From the NCBI GenBank assembly GCA_021739805.1, contig JAIPBB010000022.1, positions 1 to 28,138 on the forward strand: DNA of 28,138 nt, in the 5' to 3' direction. The DNA is from Saprospiraceae bacterium (GTDB lineage: Bacteria > Bacteroidota > Bacteroidia > Bacteroidales > JAIPBB01). The translations under genes and the position numbers were made by a program. The notes beneath the pieces were generated by a model, which searched no databases, was not told the DNA's origin, and saw only the letters and a list, made by a program, of their open reading frames with translations. Positions 1-7,812 of the stretch are shown here, in pieces (within the stretch, counting starts at the first letter, position 1; every line of letters starts with the position of its first letter).

Positions 1-126
1 ATTAGTAGTGAAGTAATAGCTTGGGTAAAATCAAGGAATGATAAAAAGTGTTATATAAATTGGCATTTCACAACAGCGGACTCCAGAATCAAGTTGAAGA
101 GATTATATCCGTCAATTGTGCCTTGA
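1..126 (+). CDS. IS630-family transposase, C-terminal 41 residues (partial)
   Basis: Frame 1 is open from the window edge to TGA at 124-126. The end of the protein, WHFTTADSRIKLKRLYPSI followed by VP, matches the conserved C-terminus of IS630-type DDE transposases, as recalled from the family. The catalytic DDE residues would lie upstream, outside the window, so integrity cannot be judged. The stop codon overlaps the terminal inverted repeat, as is usual for compact IS630 elements. This is the 3' end of an IS pointing into the polysaccharide locus. A second, same-strand IS630 start lies at the other edge of the window. Confidence 0.8.
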   Translation: MSSEVIAWVKSRNDKKCYINWHFTTADSRIKLKRLYPSIVP

Positions 127-136
127 CAAGACACTA
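122..136 (+). repeat. Right terminal inverted repeat and TA target of the left IS630
   Basis: Read on the minus strand from 134 inward, the sequence is GTGTCTTGTCAAG. The left end of the IS at the far side of the window (28003-28015) reads GTGTCACGTCAAG, identical at 11 of 13 positions. Both ends are bordered by TA (135-136 and 28001-28002), the target dinucleotide that IS630/Tc1 elements duplicate. This fixes the right boundary of the element at 134. Confidence 0.75.
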
Positions 137-168
137 GGTTTGATAAAGTACTTAAAAGGAAAATCAGA

Positions 169-1236
169 ATGATTTCAAAATTCGATTCACGACTCACGAC
201 TCACGACTCACGAGTTACAGAATCCGACTCACGACTCACGACTCACGACTCACGACCAAAGGTACTAGTTACAGGCTCCGACGGCTTCATAGGTAGTCAT
301 CTTACGGAGGAGCTGGTCAAGCGGGGGTACAAGGTGCGTGCCTTTGTGTATTATAATTCGTTTAATTCCTGGGGATGGATAGATAGTTTTGATCAGGAGA
401 TCAAAGATCAGATTGAAATATTTGCTGGTGATATCCGTGATCCTAATGGTGTGCGTGAAGCAATGAAAGGGATTGATATTGTCTTTCATCTGGCAGCTTT
501 GATTGCTATTCCTTTTAGTTATCATTCACCCGACAGCTATATAGATACTAATATAAAAGGTACTTTGAATGTATTGCAGGCTGGACGTGATCTAGGAACT
601 GATCGGATATTAGTAACCTCTACTTCCGAAGTATATGGCACTGCTCAATATATCCCAATTGATGAGAAGCATCCACGGCAGCCGCAGTCTCCATATAGTG
701 CCAGTAAAATTGGTACGGATTGTATAGCTGAATCGTTTTATAGGTCATTTAATCTGCCGGTCACGATTGTGAGACCATTTAATACTTATGGTCCCCGGCA
801 ATCTGCCAGGGCAGTGATTCCTACGATTATTACGCAATTACTGGCAGGAAAAGAGGAAATAAAATTAGGTGCTTTGCATCCTACCCGTGATTTTGTGTTT
901 GTGAAAGATACTGCCGAAGGATTTATAAAAATAGCTGAAGAGAGCAAGACTATTGGTGAGGATGTGAATATTGCTACCGAAAGTGAAATATCTATTGGTG
1001 ATATTGCAGCCGAATTAATAAAACAGATCAATCCTAAGGCAAGAATAAATTGTGAAGAAGTGAGATTGCGTCCAGAGAAAAGTGAAGTATTTCGCCTGTA
1101 TGGATCTAATAAAAAGCTACATCAGTTAACAGGGTGGATTCCTGGTGTTTCTATGAAAGATGGCTTACGGGAGACGATCGAATGGTTTTCTAATGAAGAC
1201 AACCTGCGGATGTACAAGGGGGGGTATGTTCTTTAA
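169..1236 (+). CDS. legB: LegB-like NAD-dependent sugar-nucleotide 4,6-dehydratase with repeat-encoded N-terminus
   Basis: Extended SDR enzyme of 355 aa. It has the Rossmann motif GSDGFIG at residues 36-42, a TSTSEVYG strand at 150-157 and the YxxxK catalytic pair Y176/K180. The FNSWGW segment at 65-70 is typical of the LegB group, which 4,6-dehydrates a nucleotide-GlcNAc in legionaminic acid synthesis. Residues 6-29 are foreign to the family: they are the translation of a GACTCAC heptamer array. The family's normal start would be near K31. ATG 169 is chosen because it is the only ATG in frame before the Rossmann motif and has an AAGGA-like site about 10 bases upstream. A run of seven Gs lies at the extreme C-terminus (1218-1224). 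LegC, LegG, LegI and LegF partners are not in the window. The exact substrate is inferred. Confidence 0.85.
   Translation: MISKFDSRLTTHDSRVTESDSRLTTHDSRPKVLVTGSDGFIGSHLTEELVKRGYKVRAFVYYNSFNSWGWIDSFDQEIKDQIEIFAGDIRDPNGVREAMKGIDIVFHLAALIAIPFSYHSPDSYIDTNIKGTLNVLQAGRDLGTDRILVTSTSEVYGTAQYIPIDEKHPRQPQSPYSASKIGTDCIAESFYRSFNLPVTIVRPFNTYGPRQSARAVIPTIITQLLAGKEEIKLGALHPTRDFVFVKDTAEGFIKIAEESKTIGEDVNIATESEISIGDIAAELIKQINPKARINCEEVRLRPEKSEVFRLYGSNKKLHQLTGWIPGVSMKDGLRETIEWFSNEDNLRMYKGGYVL
184..253 (+). repeat. GACTCAC heptamer array, 10 units, in frame with LegB
   Basis: Ten back-to-back 7-bp units. Eight are GACTCAC or one change from it, and the fifth and sixth (GAGTTAC, AGAATCC) are diverged. Because 7 is not a multiple of 3, the array cycles through all frames every 21 bp and encodes the heptad DSRLTTH. 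Gain or loss of one unit would shift the frame between ATG 169 and the catalytic domain. Confidence 0.95.
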
Positions 1237-1248
1237 GTTGAGATACGT

Positions 1249-1290
1249 AACTCGAGACTCGGAACTAGAAACTCGAAACTTGAAAACAAG
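1249..1290 (+). repeat. Degenerate heptamer array, consensus RACTCGA, 6 units
   Basis: Six 7-bp units in strict phase: AACTCGA, GACTCGG, AACTAGA, AACTCGA, AACTTGA, AAACAAG. They lie just downstream of the LegB stop. Unit length matches the GACTCAC arrays but the word differs. Nothing else is seen in 1237-1385 except the CTCTGTG repeat. Confidence 0.85.
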
Positions 1291-1350
1291 AAAATATGAA
1301 AGTGGTCGAATGAGATCAGTTTTGCTAGTAAATTCCTCCATGATTGAAAT

Positions 1351-1380
1351 CTCTGTGAACTCAGAGTCCTCTGTGGTAAA
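1351..1380 (+). repeat. CTCTGTG-type interspersed repeat, copy 1
   Basis: CTCTGTG words begin at 1351 and 1369, with CTCAGAG between them at 1360, giving a 9-bp period. They are followed by GTGGTAAAA. The same block recurs at 17734 and 26304, always on the + strand just ahead of a start codon. Confidence 0.8.
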
Positions 1381-1385
1381 ATAGA

Positions 1386-2297
1386 TTGAAGACTCACAAC
1401 TCACGACTCACGACTCACGACTCACGACCAAAGGTCTTGTTAATCGGCGGAAATGGATTTATTGGTTGTCATTTAGCTGATAAACTTTATGAGATTGGAT
1501 ATCATGTAGCTATAGCTGATTTGTTTAATAAGGCTGAAAGCAGTTACGATTTTATTCCGGTGGATATAACAGATCCTATAATAATAAAGGAAGAATTTGA
1601 TTACGTAATACATTTAGCAGGATTATCTTATGATATTGATGAAAGACCATTAATGTACGAAAGAATTAATACAATAGGTACAATAAATATTCTGGAATGG
1701 TTGAAAGAAAGACAGATCAAAAAGTTTATTTTTATTTCGTCGGGCAGTATTTATGGTGGTGAATATAACCATCCTGTATCAGAAGATGATTTGCCAAATC
1801 CACAATCTCCTTATGCAATATCTAAATTCAATGCTGAAAAATGGGTTGAGTATTATAGCGAGAAACATAAAATAGACACAATAATATTCCGGTTATTTAA
1901 CGTCTATGGTAGAGGGATGTCAGAGCAAACTTGCTTTGGAGAAATAAAGAGGCAGATATATAGTTCGAGTCAGAATATTATTATGCGCAATATTCATGAT
2001 GTTATTGATGCAGTTCATATTCATGATGTTATTGAGGCATTGATCAAAGGATTAGAATATTATACAAATGTATTTGAAGTATTTAATGTCAGCAATAATA
2101 AGGAGCTTTCGATTCAGAAGATAATAAAATTATCTATGGAGATTACCAGAATAAAAAAAGAGTTAAAAAGTTTGAAGCAAAAAGCGGATTCAAATCGAGT
2201 AGGGAATAACAATCAAATCAAAACGCAATTGAATTGGAAACCGAAAATGGATATTAACACAGGGTTAAAAGATTTTTTTACTGCTGAAGAGGAATGA
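1386..2297 (+). CDS. NAD-dependent epimerase/dehydratase (extended SDR) with repeat-encoded N-terminus
   Basis: Protein of 303 aa. The Rossmann motif GGNGFIG is at 21-27, the SSGSIYG strand at 118-124 and the YxxxK pair is Y143/K147. Fold and catalytic residues are those of sugar-nucleotide epimerases and dehydratases. The substrate cannot be told. Residues 3-14 come from a GACTCAC array that joins the gene at the same PKV residues as in LegB. There is no ATG near the motif. The TTG at 1386 is the only ordinary start in frame (an in-frame stop lies at 1377-1379), and no convincing ribosome site precedes it, so the true start or expression state is uncertain. The stop overlaps the ATG cluster of the next gene, which indicates coupling. 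Confidence 0.75.
   Translation: MKTHNSRLTTHDSRPKVLLIGGNGFIGCHLADKLYEIGYHVAIADLFNKAESSYDFIPVDITDPIIIKEEFDYVIHLAGLSYDIDERPLMYERINTIGTINILEWLKERQIKKFIFISSGSIYGGEYNHPVSEDDLPNPQSPYAISKFNAEKWVEYYSEKHKIDTIIFRLFNVYGRGMSEQTCFGEIKRQIYSSSQNIIMRNIHDVIDAVHIHDVIEALIKGLEYYTNVFEVFNVSNNKELSIQKIIKLSMEITRIKKELKSLKQKADSNRVGNNNQIKTQLNWKPKMDINTGLKDFFTAEEE
1391..1425 (+). repeat. GACTCAC heptamer array, 5 units, in frame with the second SDR
   Basis: Five 7-bp units: GACTCAC, AACTCAC, then three GACTCAC. They run directly into GACCAAAGGT, the same junction that ends the LegB array. Confidence 0.95.
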
Positions 2298-2299
2298 TG

Positions 2300-3349
2300 A
2301 TGAATATCAATGAATTACAAATAAATCAGGGAACAACTATTATTGAAGCACTAAAAAGGATGGATGAAATTGGCAGGAAGCTTTTGATAGTTGTGGAGGG
2401 AGACAGATATTTTGGGTTATTGAGTATAGGAGATATACAGCGAGCAATATTGGAAAAGACAGATTTAAGTGAGCCGATAGAGAGAATCTTAAGGAAGGAA
2501 GTGAAATCAGCTGCTATTGGAAGTAATTTAGAAGAATTAAAAAAAGAGATGTTAAAGAACAGAATAGAATTTATGCCGATAGTTGATGCGAAAAACGAAA
2601 TAGTAGAAGTATTGTTTTGGGATGATTTGTTCAAAGAAGAGATTAAATATCACAGTAAGATAGATATCCCGGTGGTGATAATGGCAGGAGGAAAAGGTAG
2701 CCGAATGAAGCCTTTTACCGATGTATTACCGAAAGCAATGATCCCCGTTCATGAGCATACGGTGATCGAAGAGATAATGGAAAAATTTAAGAAATATGGA
2801 GTAACAGAATTTTATATTTCTGTAAATCATCAAGCTGATTTGATAGAAAATTATCTAATCAGTAGAGAGTACAATATCGAATTTATTCGTGAAGAGAAAC
2901 CATTAGGTACAGCGGGTTCACTTTTTTTATTAAAGGATAAATTTGATGATAATATTTTTGTGATAAATTGTGATACTTTGATTTTTGAAGATTATTTCCA
3001 GATGTTAAAATTTCATAAAGAGAATAATAATAAAATCACTATTATTTCAGCACTAAGATCGGTTAAAATACCTTTTGGTGTAATAGAAACAGAACCAGGG
3101 GGAATATTCAAAAAAATTGAAGAGAAACCAGAATACAATTTTCAGATAAATAGTGGATTTTATCTTCTAAATCATGAAGTATTGGATTATATTCCAGAAA
3201 ACCAGAAATTTGATATGCCAGAATTAATAGAGAAAGCTCAAATAAAAGGTGATAAAATCGGAGTGTTTCCTATTAGTGAGAAATCCTGGCAGGACCTGGG
3301 GCAATGGGAGTTTTATAAGAGTTTTATAAGGGATTTTAATAGTGAATAA
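2300..3349 (+). CDS. CBS-domain nucleotidyltransferase (PtmE-like sugar-1-phosphate guanylyltransferase)
   Basis: Protein of 349 aa. Two CBS repeats (about residues 1-120) are fused to a nucleotidyltransferase domain. The NTP-binding loop AGGKGSRMKP lies at about 129-138, EKPLGTAGSL at about 199-208 and the metal-binding Asp in INCD at about 225. This architecture is that of PtmE, which makes a GDP-glucosamine-type precursor in legionaminic acid synthesis. That fits the LegB-like gene upstream, but the actual sugar is inferred. Three ATGs lie in tandem at 2294, 2297 and 2300. The last is chosen because AGAGGA at 2288-2293 is then 6 bases away. Confidence 0.8.
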   Translation: MNINELQINQGTTIIEALKRMDEIGRKLLIVVEGDRYFGLLSIGDIQRAILEKTDLSEPIERILRKEVKSAAIGSNLEELKKEMLKNRIEFMPIVDAKNEIVEVLFWDDLFKEEIKYHSKIDIPVVIMAGGKGSRMKPFTDVLPKAMIPVHEHTVIEEIMEKFKKYGVTEFYISVNHQADLIENYLISREYNIEFIREEKPLGTAGSLFLLKDKFDDNIFVINCDTLIFEDYFQMLKFHKENNNKITIISALRSVKIPFGVIETEPGGIFKKIEEKPEYNFQINSGFYLLNHEVLDYIPENQKFDMPELIEKAQIKGDKIGVFPISEKSWQDLGQWEFYKSFIRDFNSE

Positions 3350-4412
3350 TCGTGTGTTCATCGGGTTATCTAATACATCTAATATAAGCTCAGGTTTTGC
3401 CATGGCATTAAGGTCAATAGGAATAAAAGCAAAATCTTATGAGTATCAAAGATATTCATCCCGATTTGATCAGGAATCGGGAAAAACTCTTTTTCTTATA
3501 AAGGATAATGGCAAAACAAGGATTTTTAATAAAAATATAATAGCAATCATTAATAATGTTATCAAATATATACATTTATTTATACATATACCTTTTTACA
3601 ATGTTTACTTTTTTTCTCGACATTCAACATTTCTTCCTGATATGAAGGATTTGAGAATTTTGAAATTTTTTCGGAAGAAAATATTTTTACTTTTTGTCGG
3701 ATGTCCGGAAAGGAATCCTAATTATGAAAATGGCGAAAAAGACTTTATATGTAAATATTGTAAAAATGAAGAATTAAAGGAGAATTGCTCTTGCCGGGAT
3801 ATAACCGAGAAAAGAAGAATAGTGAACATTAATTTGAAATATTGTGATAAAATATTTGCTCTTGAAGACGTAGGTGACTTATCGAATGTAAAACCAACCT
3901 TCTGGATGGCTGCTATAGAAAATCTGGAACCTGAATATCTGGATGAGAAATATTCTCGAAATAAATTACTAATCAGCCATTTACCGAGTAATTCTTTATA
4001 CAAACAAACAGATATAATCGAACCTATACTAAAAAGAATTGCTTTAAAGTATCAAGAAGTAGAGATAATAATTAAAAAGGAATACTGGTCACGGGAAGAA
4101 ATAATCAAAACGCTGCAAAAAACTCATATTTTAGTGGAATCACTAAGCGGAATAACTTATGGTGTAATTGGAGCAGAGGCAATGTCAGCCGGGTGTGTAG
4201 TGATGAGTAGTTATCCTCAATTTATCAGCAAATATCACGATTTTCACGCTATTGTGAAGGTAACATCAGAAAATCTATACGATGTATTATGTGAATATAT
4301 CGAAGATAGGGTAAAATTGAAATCACAGGCAAAAAAAAGTATTGAGTTCTATAATAAATATCATAGTTATAAAGCAGTAGGCAAATATCTGCAAAAAGAG
4401 ATGGGTTTATAA
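3342..4412 (+). CDS. Putative GT-B glycosyltransferase with internal cysteine cluster
   Basis: Protein of 356 aa starting at GTG 3342 and overlapping the previous gene by 8 bases. The C-terminal half looks like the nucleotide-sugar domain of a GT-B transferase (IIIKKEYWSREEI, then GVIGAEAMSAGCVVMSS around 265-290). The N-terminal half is not recognisable by itself. Five cysteines fall in a short stretch (C121, C137, C140, C149, C151), a likely metal-binding loop. Position between sugar activation and AsnB supports a role in glycan assembly. Donor and acceptor are unknown. Confidence 0.55.
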   Translation: MNNRVFIGLSNTSNISSGFAMALRSIGIKAKSYEYQRYSSRFDQESGKTLFLIKDNGKTRIFNKNIIAIINNVIKYIHLFIHIPFYNVYFFSRHSTFLPDMKDLRILKFFRKKIFLLFVGCPERNPNYENGEKDFICKYCKNEELKENCSCRDITEKRRIVNINLKYCDKIFALEDVGDLSNVKPTFWMAAIENLEPEYLDEKYSRNKLLISHLPSNSLYKQTDIIEPILKRIALKYQEVEIIIKKEYWSREEIIKTLQKTHILVESLSGITYGVIGAEAMSAGCVVMSSYPQFISKYHDFHAIVKVTSENLYDVLCEYIEDRVKLKSQAKKSIEFYNKYHSYKAVGKYLQKEMGL

Positions 4413-6355
4413 TGTGTGGTATTTGCGGGATTGTCAGTTTTAGTGAAAAGAAATATTCTCCAATAATGCTTAATGAGATGAATAATTTGATCAGGCATCG
4501 AGGACCTGATGATGAAGGATATTTTATTTATAATAATGAAGAGAAAATAGCCTTGAGTTGTTCCGGAAAAGATTCAGTAATCGAAATTCAAAGAAGCTTA
4601 CCTTCTATTGAAAACGGGTTCAATTTTGATATTGGATTGGGATTTAGAAGGTTATCCATTTTAGATTTAAGCGCAGCAGCACATCAGCCGATGCTTGACA
4701 AAGAGAAGAGATTTGTTATCGTCTTCAACGGAGAAATTTATAATTATCAGGAAATAAGAGGAGAATTAGAATCAAAGGGAATAACTTTCAGGTCTAATTG
4801 TGATACAGAAGTAATTCTGGAAGCTTATAAGACCTGGGGAAGAGATTGCGTTAAAAGATTCAACGGCATGTGGAGTTTTGTAATATTTGATGTAAGGGAG
4901 CAAAAATTCTTTATAAGTCGAGATAGATTTGGAATTAAACCTTTATATTACATATATAAACCGGGAGTATTTTTTGCTTTCGCTTCAGAAATAAAACCGT
5001 TGCTTCAGTTGAGTGAGCGAAGATTAAGCAGGAACAGAACTGCTTCGTTTTTATATTTCAGCAATTCAATATATCAGGATAAAACTTTTTATACCGATAT
5101 TTATGAATTACCCAGAGGGCATAATGCAGAACTAGTAAAAAATAAACTACAGTTATGGCAGTATTATGATATTGAATTGAAGAGAAAAGCACATAGAAAT
5201 GAAAAAGAAGATACAGAAGAATTTAAAGAATTATTATTTAATGCGATTAAACTCCGTCATATCAGCGATGTTGGGGTTGGATATGCATTAAGTGGAGGAA
5301 TTGATTCATCTTCAATTACCTGCAGTTCAACTGTTCTCTTTCCAGAAAGAGAACATAAAACATTTTCTCTGGTTTTTCCAGATGAAGATTTTTATGAGAG
5401 TATTTATGTGGATGCAGTCTCAGGAAAATACAAGCTTGATTCATTTAAAACCACACCAGTATTTTCTGATCTTATGGAAGATTTTCGAAGATTTATGAAT
5501 ACTATGGAAGAGCCGGTAACCGGACTATCTTATTATGGAGAATTTAAATTAAGGCAGTTAATCAGAGAGAACAGAATTACAGTGAGTCTGGATGGTCAGG
5601 GTGCGGATGAAATAATTGGAGGGTATAAATCACTATTTATATACAAATTGTTAGATGATATCAATGAAATAAAGATAGGGAAATTTATACAGGAATATTC
5701 CCAGATAAGAGATATTTATAATATTTCAATAATAAAAATAATGAAGAATTATGTTAAAAGATTGCTGATAGATCAAAAGAAAGGCAAAATATTAAATAAT
5801 AAATACTTAAATGATGATTATTTCAAAGATTGCAGCTTAACTTCAGGAAACAAATTTAAGATGAAATCGGGATTATTGAACAGTGAACTGGCTAATATGC
5901 TATTCTTTTCATCTATTCCGGATCAGTTGAGCAGAGCAGATAAAAGCGCTATGGCTAGTTCTGTTGAATGTCGTTTTCCTTTTTTAGATCACAAGCTGGT
6001 GGAATTTTCTTTAAATTTGCCTGCAGAGCGAAAAATCCAAGGTGTCACATCCAAGGTAATCCTGAGAAAGGCAATGAAAGGAATTGTACCAGATAGTGTT
6101 TTAGCCAGAAAAGATAAAGTAGGATTTGCGACTCCTCAACATAAATGGATTAAGTCATTCTACTTTGAGGTAAAACACAATTACGAGTTAAAAAAATATT
6201 TTAATGAGCTCAGGTTTTTAGATGTTGATAAATTTCTGAAAGATATAGAGATATATTTATTAAGTGATAGTGTAAACCTACCATTTGATTATTTTATATG
6301 GAAGATATTCAATATCGCAGAATGGTGTAAATCACATAAGGTAACGATGACATAG
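4412..6355 (+). CDS. asnB: Asparagine synthase (glutamine-hydrolysing) family amidotransferase
   Basis: Protein of 647 aa. The class II glutaminase domain begins MCGICGIVSF, so Cys2 becomes the N-terminal nucleophile. HRGPDDEG is at 29-36 and FNGEIYNY near 105. The ATP-pyrophosphatase domain carries SGGIDSS at 294-300. The full set of motifs suggests an active enzyme. Paralogues of AsnB are common in O-antigen loci, where they may amidate uronic acids instead of aspartate. Which applies here is not visible. The ATG overlaps the preceding stop by one base (TAATG). Confidence 0.9.
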   Translation: MCGICGIVSFSEKKYSPIMLNEMNNLIRHRGPDDEGYFIYNNEEKIALSCSGKDSVIEIQRSLPSIENGFNFDIGLGFRRLSILDLSAAAHQPMLDKEKRFVIVFNGEIYNYQEIRGELESKGITFRSNCDTEVILEAYKTWGRDCVKRFNGMWSFVIFDVREQKFFISRDRFGIKPLYYIYKPGVFFAFASEIKPLLQLSERRLSRNRTASFLYFSNSIYQDKTFYTDIYELPRGHNAELVKNKLQLWQYYDIELKRKAHRNEKEDTEEFKELLFNAIKLRHISDVGVGYALSGGIDSSSITCSSTVLFPEREHKTFSLVFPDEDFYESIYVDAVSGKYKLDSFKTTPVFSDLMEDFRRFMNTMEEPVTGLSYYGEFKLRQLIRENRITVSLDGQGADEIIGGYKSLFIYKLLDDINEIKIGKFIQEYSQIRDIYNISIIKIMKNYVKRLLIDQKKGKILNNKYLNDDYFKDCSLTSGNKFKMKSGLLNSELANMLFFSSIPDQLSRADKSAMASSVECRFPFLDHKLVEFSLNLPAERKIQGVTSKVILRKAMKGIVPDSVLARKDKVGFATPQHKWIKSFYFEVKHNYELKKYFNELRFLDVDKFLKDIEIYLLSDSVNLPFDYFIWKIFNIAEWCKSHKVTMT

Positions 6356-7809
6356 TGAAAATAAAAGATTTTACCAAAGACACCGTAATTTATGGATTAG
6401 GAAATGTTTTAAAAAAAGGGATAGGACTTTTACTAATTCCTCTATATACCAGATATCTAACAACATCAGATTACGGGATTTTAGATAGTCTAAGTACATT
6501 AACTTTCTTTTTATCCGCTTTAGCTGGATTAGGTCTTGCTACAGCGACACCCAGATATTTTTTTATGGCTAAGAATGAATATGAAAAAGGAAAGGTATTG
6601 TACACGTCTCTCTTGTTGCTAATTTTCTCTTATGGAATTATTACTATTTTAGGTATCTGCTTTTCAAAAAGTATTGCATTGGATCTATTTAAAGATGTAA
6701 AATATCAGAAGGTTGTAATTGTAAGTATAATGACTATGTTTGTCATTGCTGTTTCTAAGCAGCAGGAAGATATTTTCAGATATTATCGGAAAGCCAGGAA
6801 GTATTTAATTGTAATATTGATTCGAGCAATTGTTAATCCATTGTTTATTATTTATTTATTAGTAATGCTTAAACAGGGTGTATTAGGTGTAAAACTTGGT
6901 GGATTATTTTCAATTATCATAATCTTGATTTATACATGGTTTAGCTTTTCAAAAAACAAATATACTATTGAATTTGACTTGCAATGGGCAAAAAAATTGT
7001 TAAAATTCGGTTATCCATTAATCTTTTTTACCATAGCAATGTGGATTTTTTCTGCTTCAGATAGATTTATAATATTACATTTCAGAAATGCTGCCGAAGT
7101 AGGCTTATATAGTATTGGATATAAATTTGCTTATCCAATTATATTGATCAATATTGCAATTGATATGTCCTCTGGTGTGATAATGCTTTCATCTTATGAA
7201 GATGAATCAGGAGATAAGAAGGAGAAAACAAAAAAATTAAATAGCCAGATCTGGGACATATATATTGGATTAACAGTACCTTTAGCCTTAATGATTTCGA
7301 TTTTTGGCAAACAATTACTAAGTATTTTTACTACTCCAGATTATGTACCTGGTGCAATTGTGATTCCATTCATCGCTTTTTCATTAGTATTACAAAGATG
7401 CGTGGAAATAACAGGATTTGGTTTAGTATTAAAAGAAAAGAGTAAAATTGTATCTTATATAATGGTTTTTGCTGCTGCAGTAAATATCATTCTGAATTTC
7501 TGGCTGATTCCTAAATATGGGTATTTAGGCGCAGCCATTACAACCCTCATATCCTATATAATTTATTTTACATTAGCCTATTATTTTTCTCAAAAACATT
7601 TTTATGTAAAGAGAAAAATATATAAAAATGTATTATTAATGTTGTCTGCTTTTATAATAGCCTGGTTCGTTAATTATCCTGAGGTTAAAAACCTCTGGTC
7701 AACCCCTATATATATAAAAGTAATGATCATTTTAGCGAGTATTGTGCTAAGCAACAAGGATAACCTGTTAAAACTGCAGAAAATACTGCAAGCAATGAAA
7801 GTTAGGTAG
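6355..7809 (+). CDS. Wzx-type O-antigen flippase (MOP superfamily)
   Basis: Polytopic membrane protein of 484 aa with about 12-14 hydrophobic segments and a basic C-terminus. The N-terminus (YGLGNVLKKGIGLLLIPLYTRYL) has the look of polysaccharide biosynthesis proteins of the Wzx/RfbX group: an early glycine-rich helix then a PLYTRYLTTSDYG-like loop. It would move undecaprenyl-linked repeat units across the inner membrane. The start is GTG at 6355, whose G is the last base of the asnB stop TAG, so the two are translationally coupled. Confidence 0.85.
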   Translation: MKIKDFTKDTVIYGLGNVLKKGIGLLLIPLYTRYLTTSDYGILDSLSTLTFFLSALAGLGLATATPRYFFMAKNEYEKGKVLYTSLLLLIFSYGIITILGICFSKSIALDLFKDVKYQKVVIVSIMTMFVIAVSKQQEDIFRYYRKARKYLIVILIRAIVNPLFIIYLLVMLKQGVLGVKLGGLFSIIIILIYTWFSFSKNKYTIEFDLQWAKKLLKFGYPLIFFTIAMWIFSASDRFIILHFRNAAEVGLYSIGYKFAYPIILINIAIDMSSGVIMLSSYEDESGDKKEKTKKLNSQIWDIYIGLTVPLALMISIFGKQLLSIFTTPDYVPGAIVIPFIAFSLVLQRCVEITGFGLVLKEKSKIVSYIMVFAAAVNIILNFWLIPKYGYLGAAITTLISYIIYFTLAYYFSQKHFYVKRKIYKNVLLMLSAFIIAWFVNYPEVKNLWSTPIYIKVMIILASIVLSNKDNLLKLQKILQAMKVR

Positions 7810-7812
7810 AAA

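Noticed and set aside
123..151. Outward promoter from the IS end driving legB
   Set aside because: TTGACA is present at 123-128, but the nearest -10-like sequences (GATAAA, TAAAGT, AAGTAC) are badly spaced or poor matches.
265..525. Minus-strand ORF inside legB
   Set aside because: No recognisable domain or ribosome site, and it lies entirely within a well-supported gene; the same holds for the other antisense ORFs in the window.
1218..1224. G7 run at the end of legB as a phase switch
   Set aside because: It is short and affects only the last few residues, so slippage would have little effect on function.
2294..3349. RmlA/RfbA-type glucose-1-phosphate thymidylyltransferase
   Set aside because: The N-terminal CBS pair and overall architecture fit the PtmE-like group better than RmlA.
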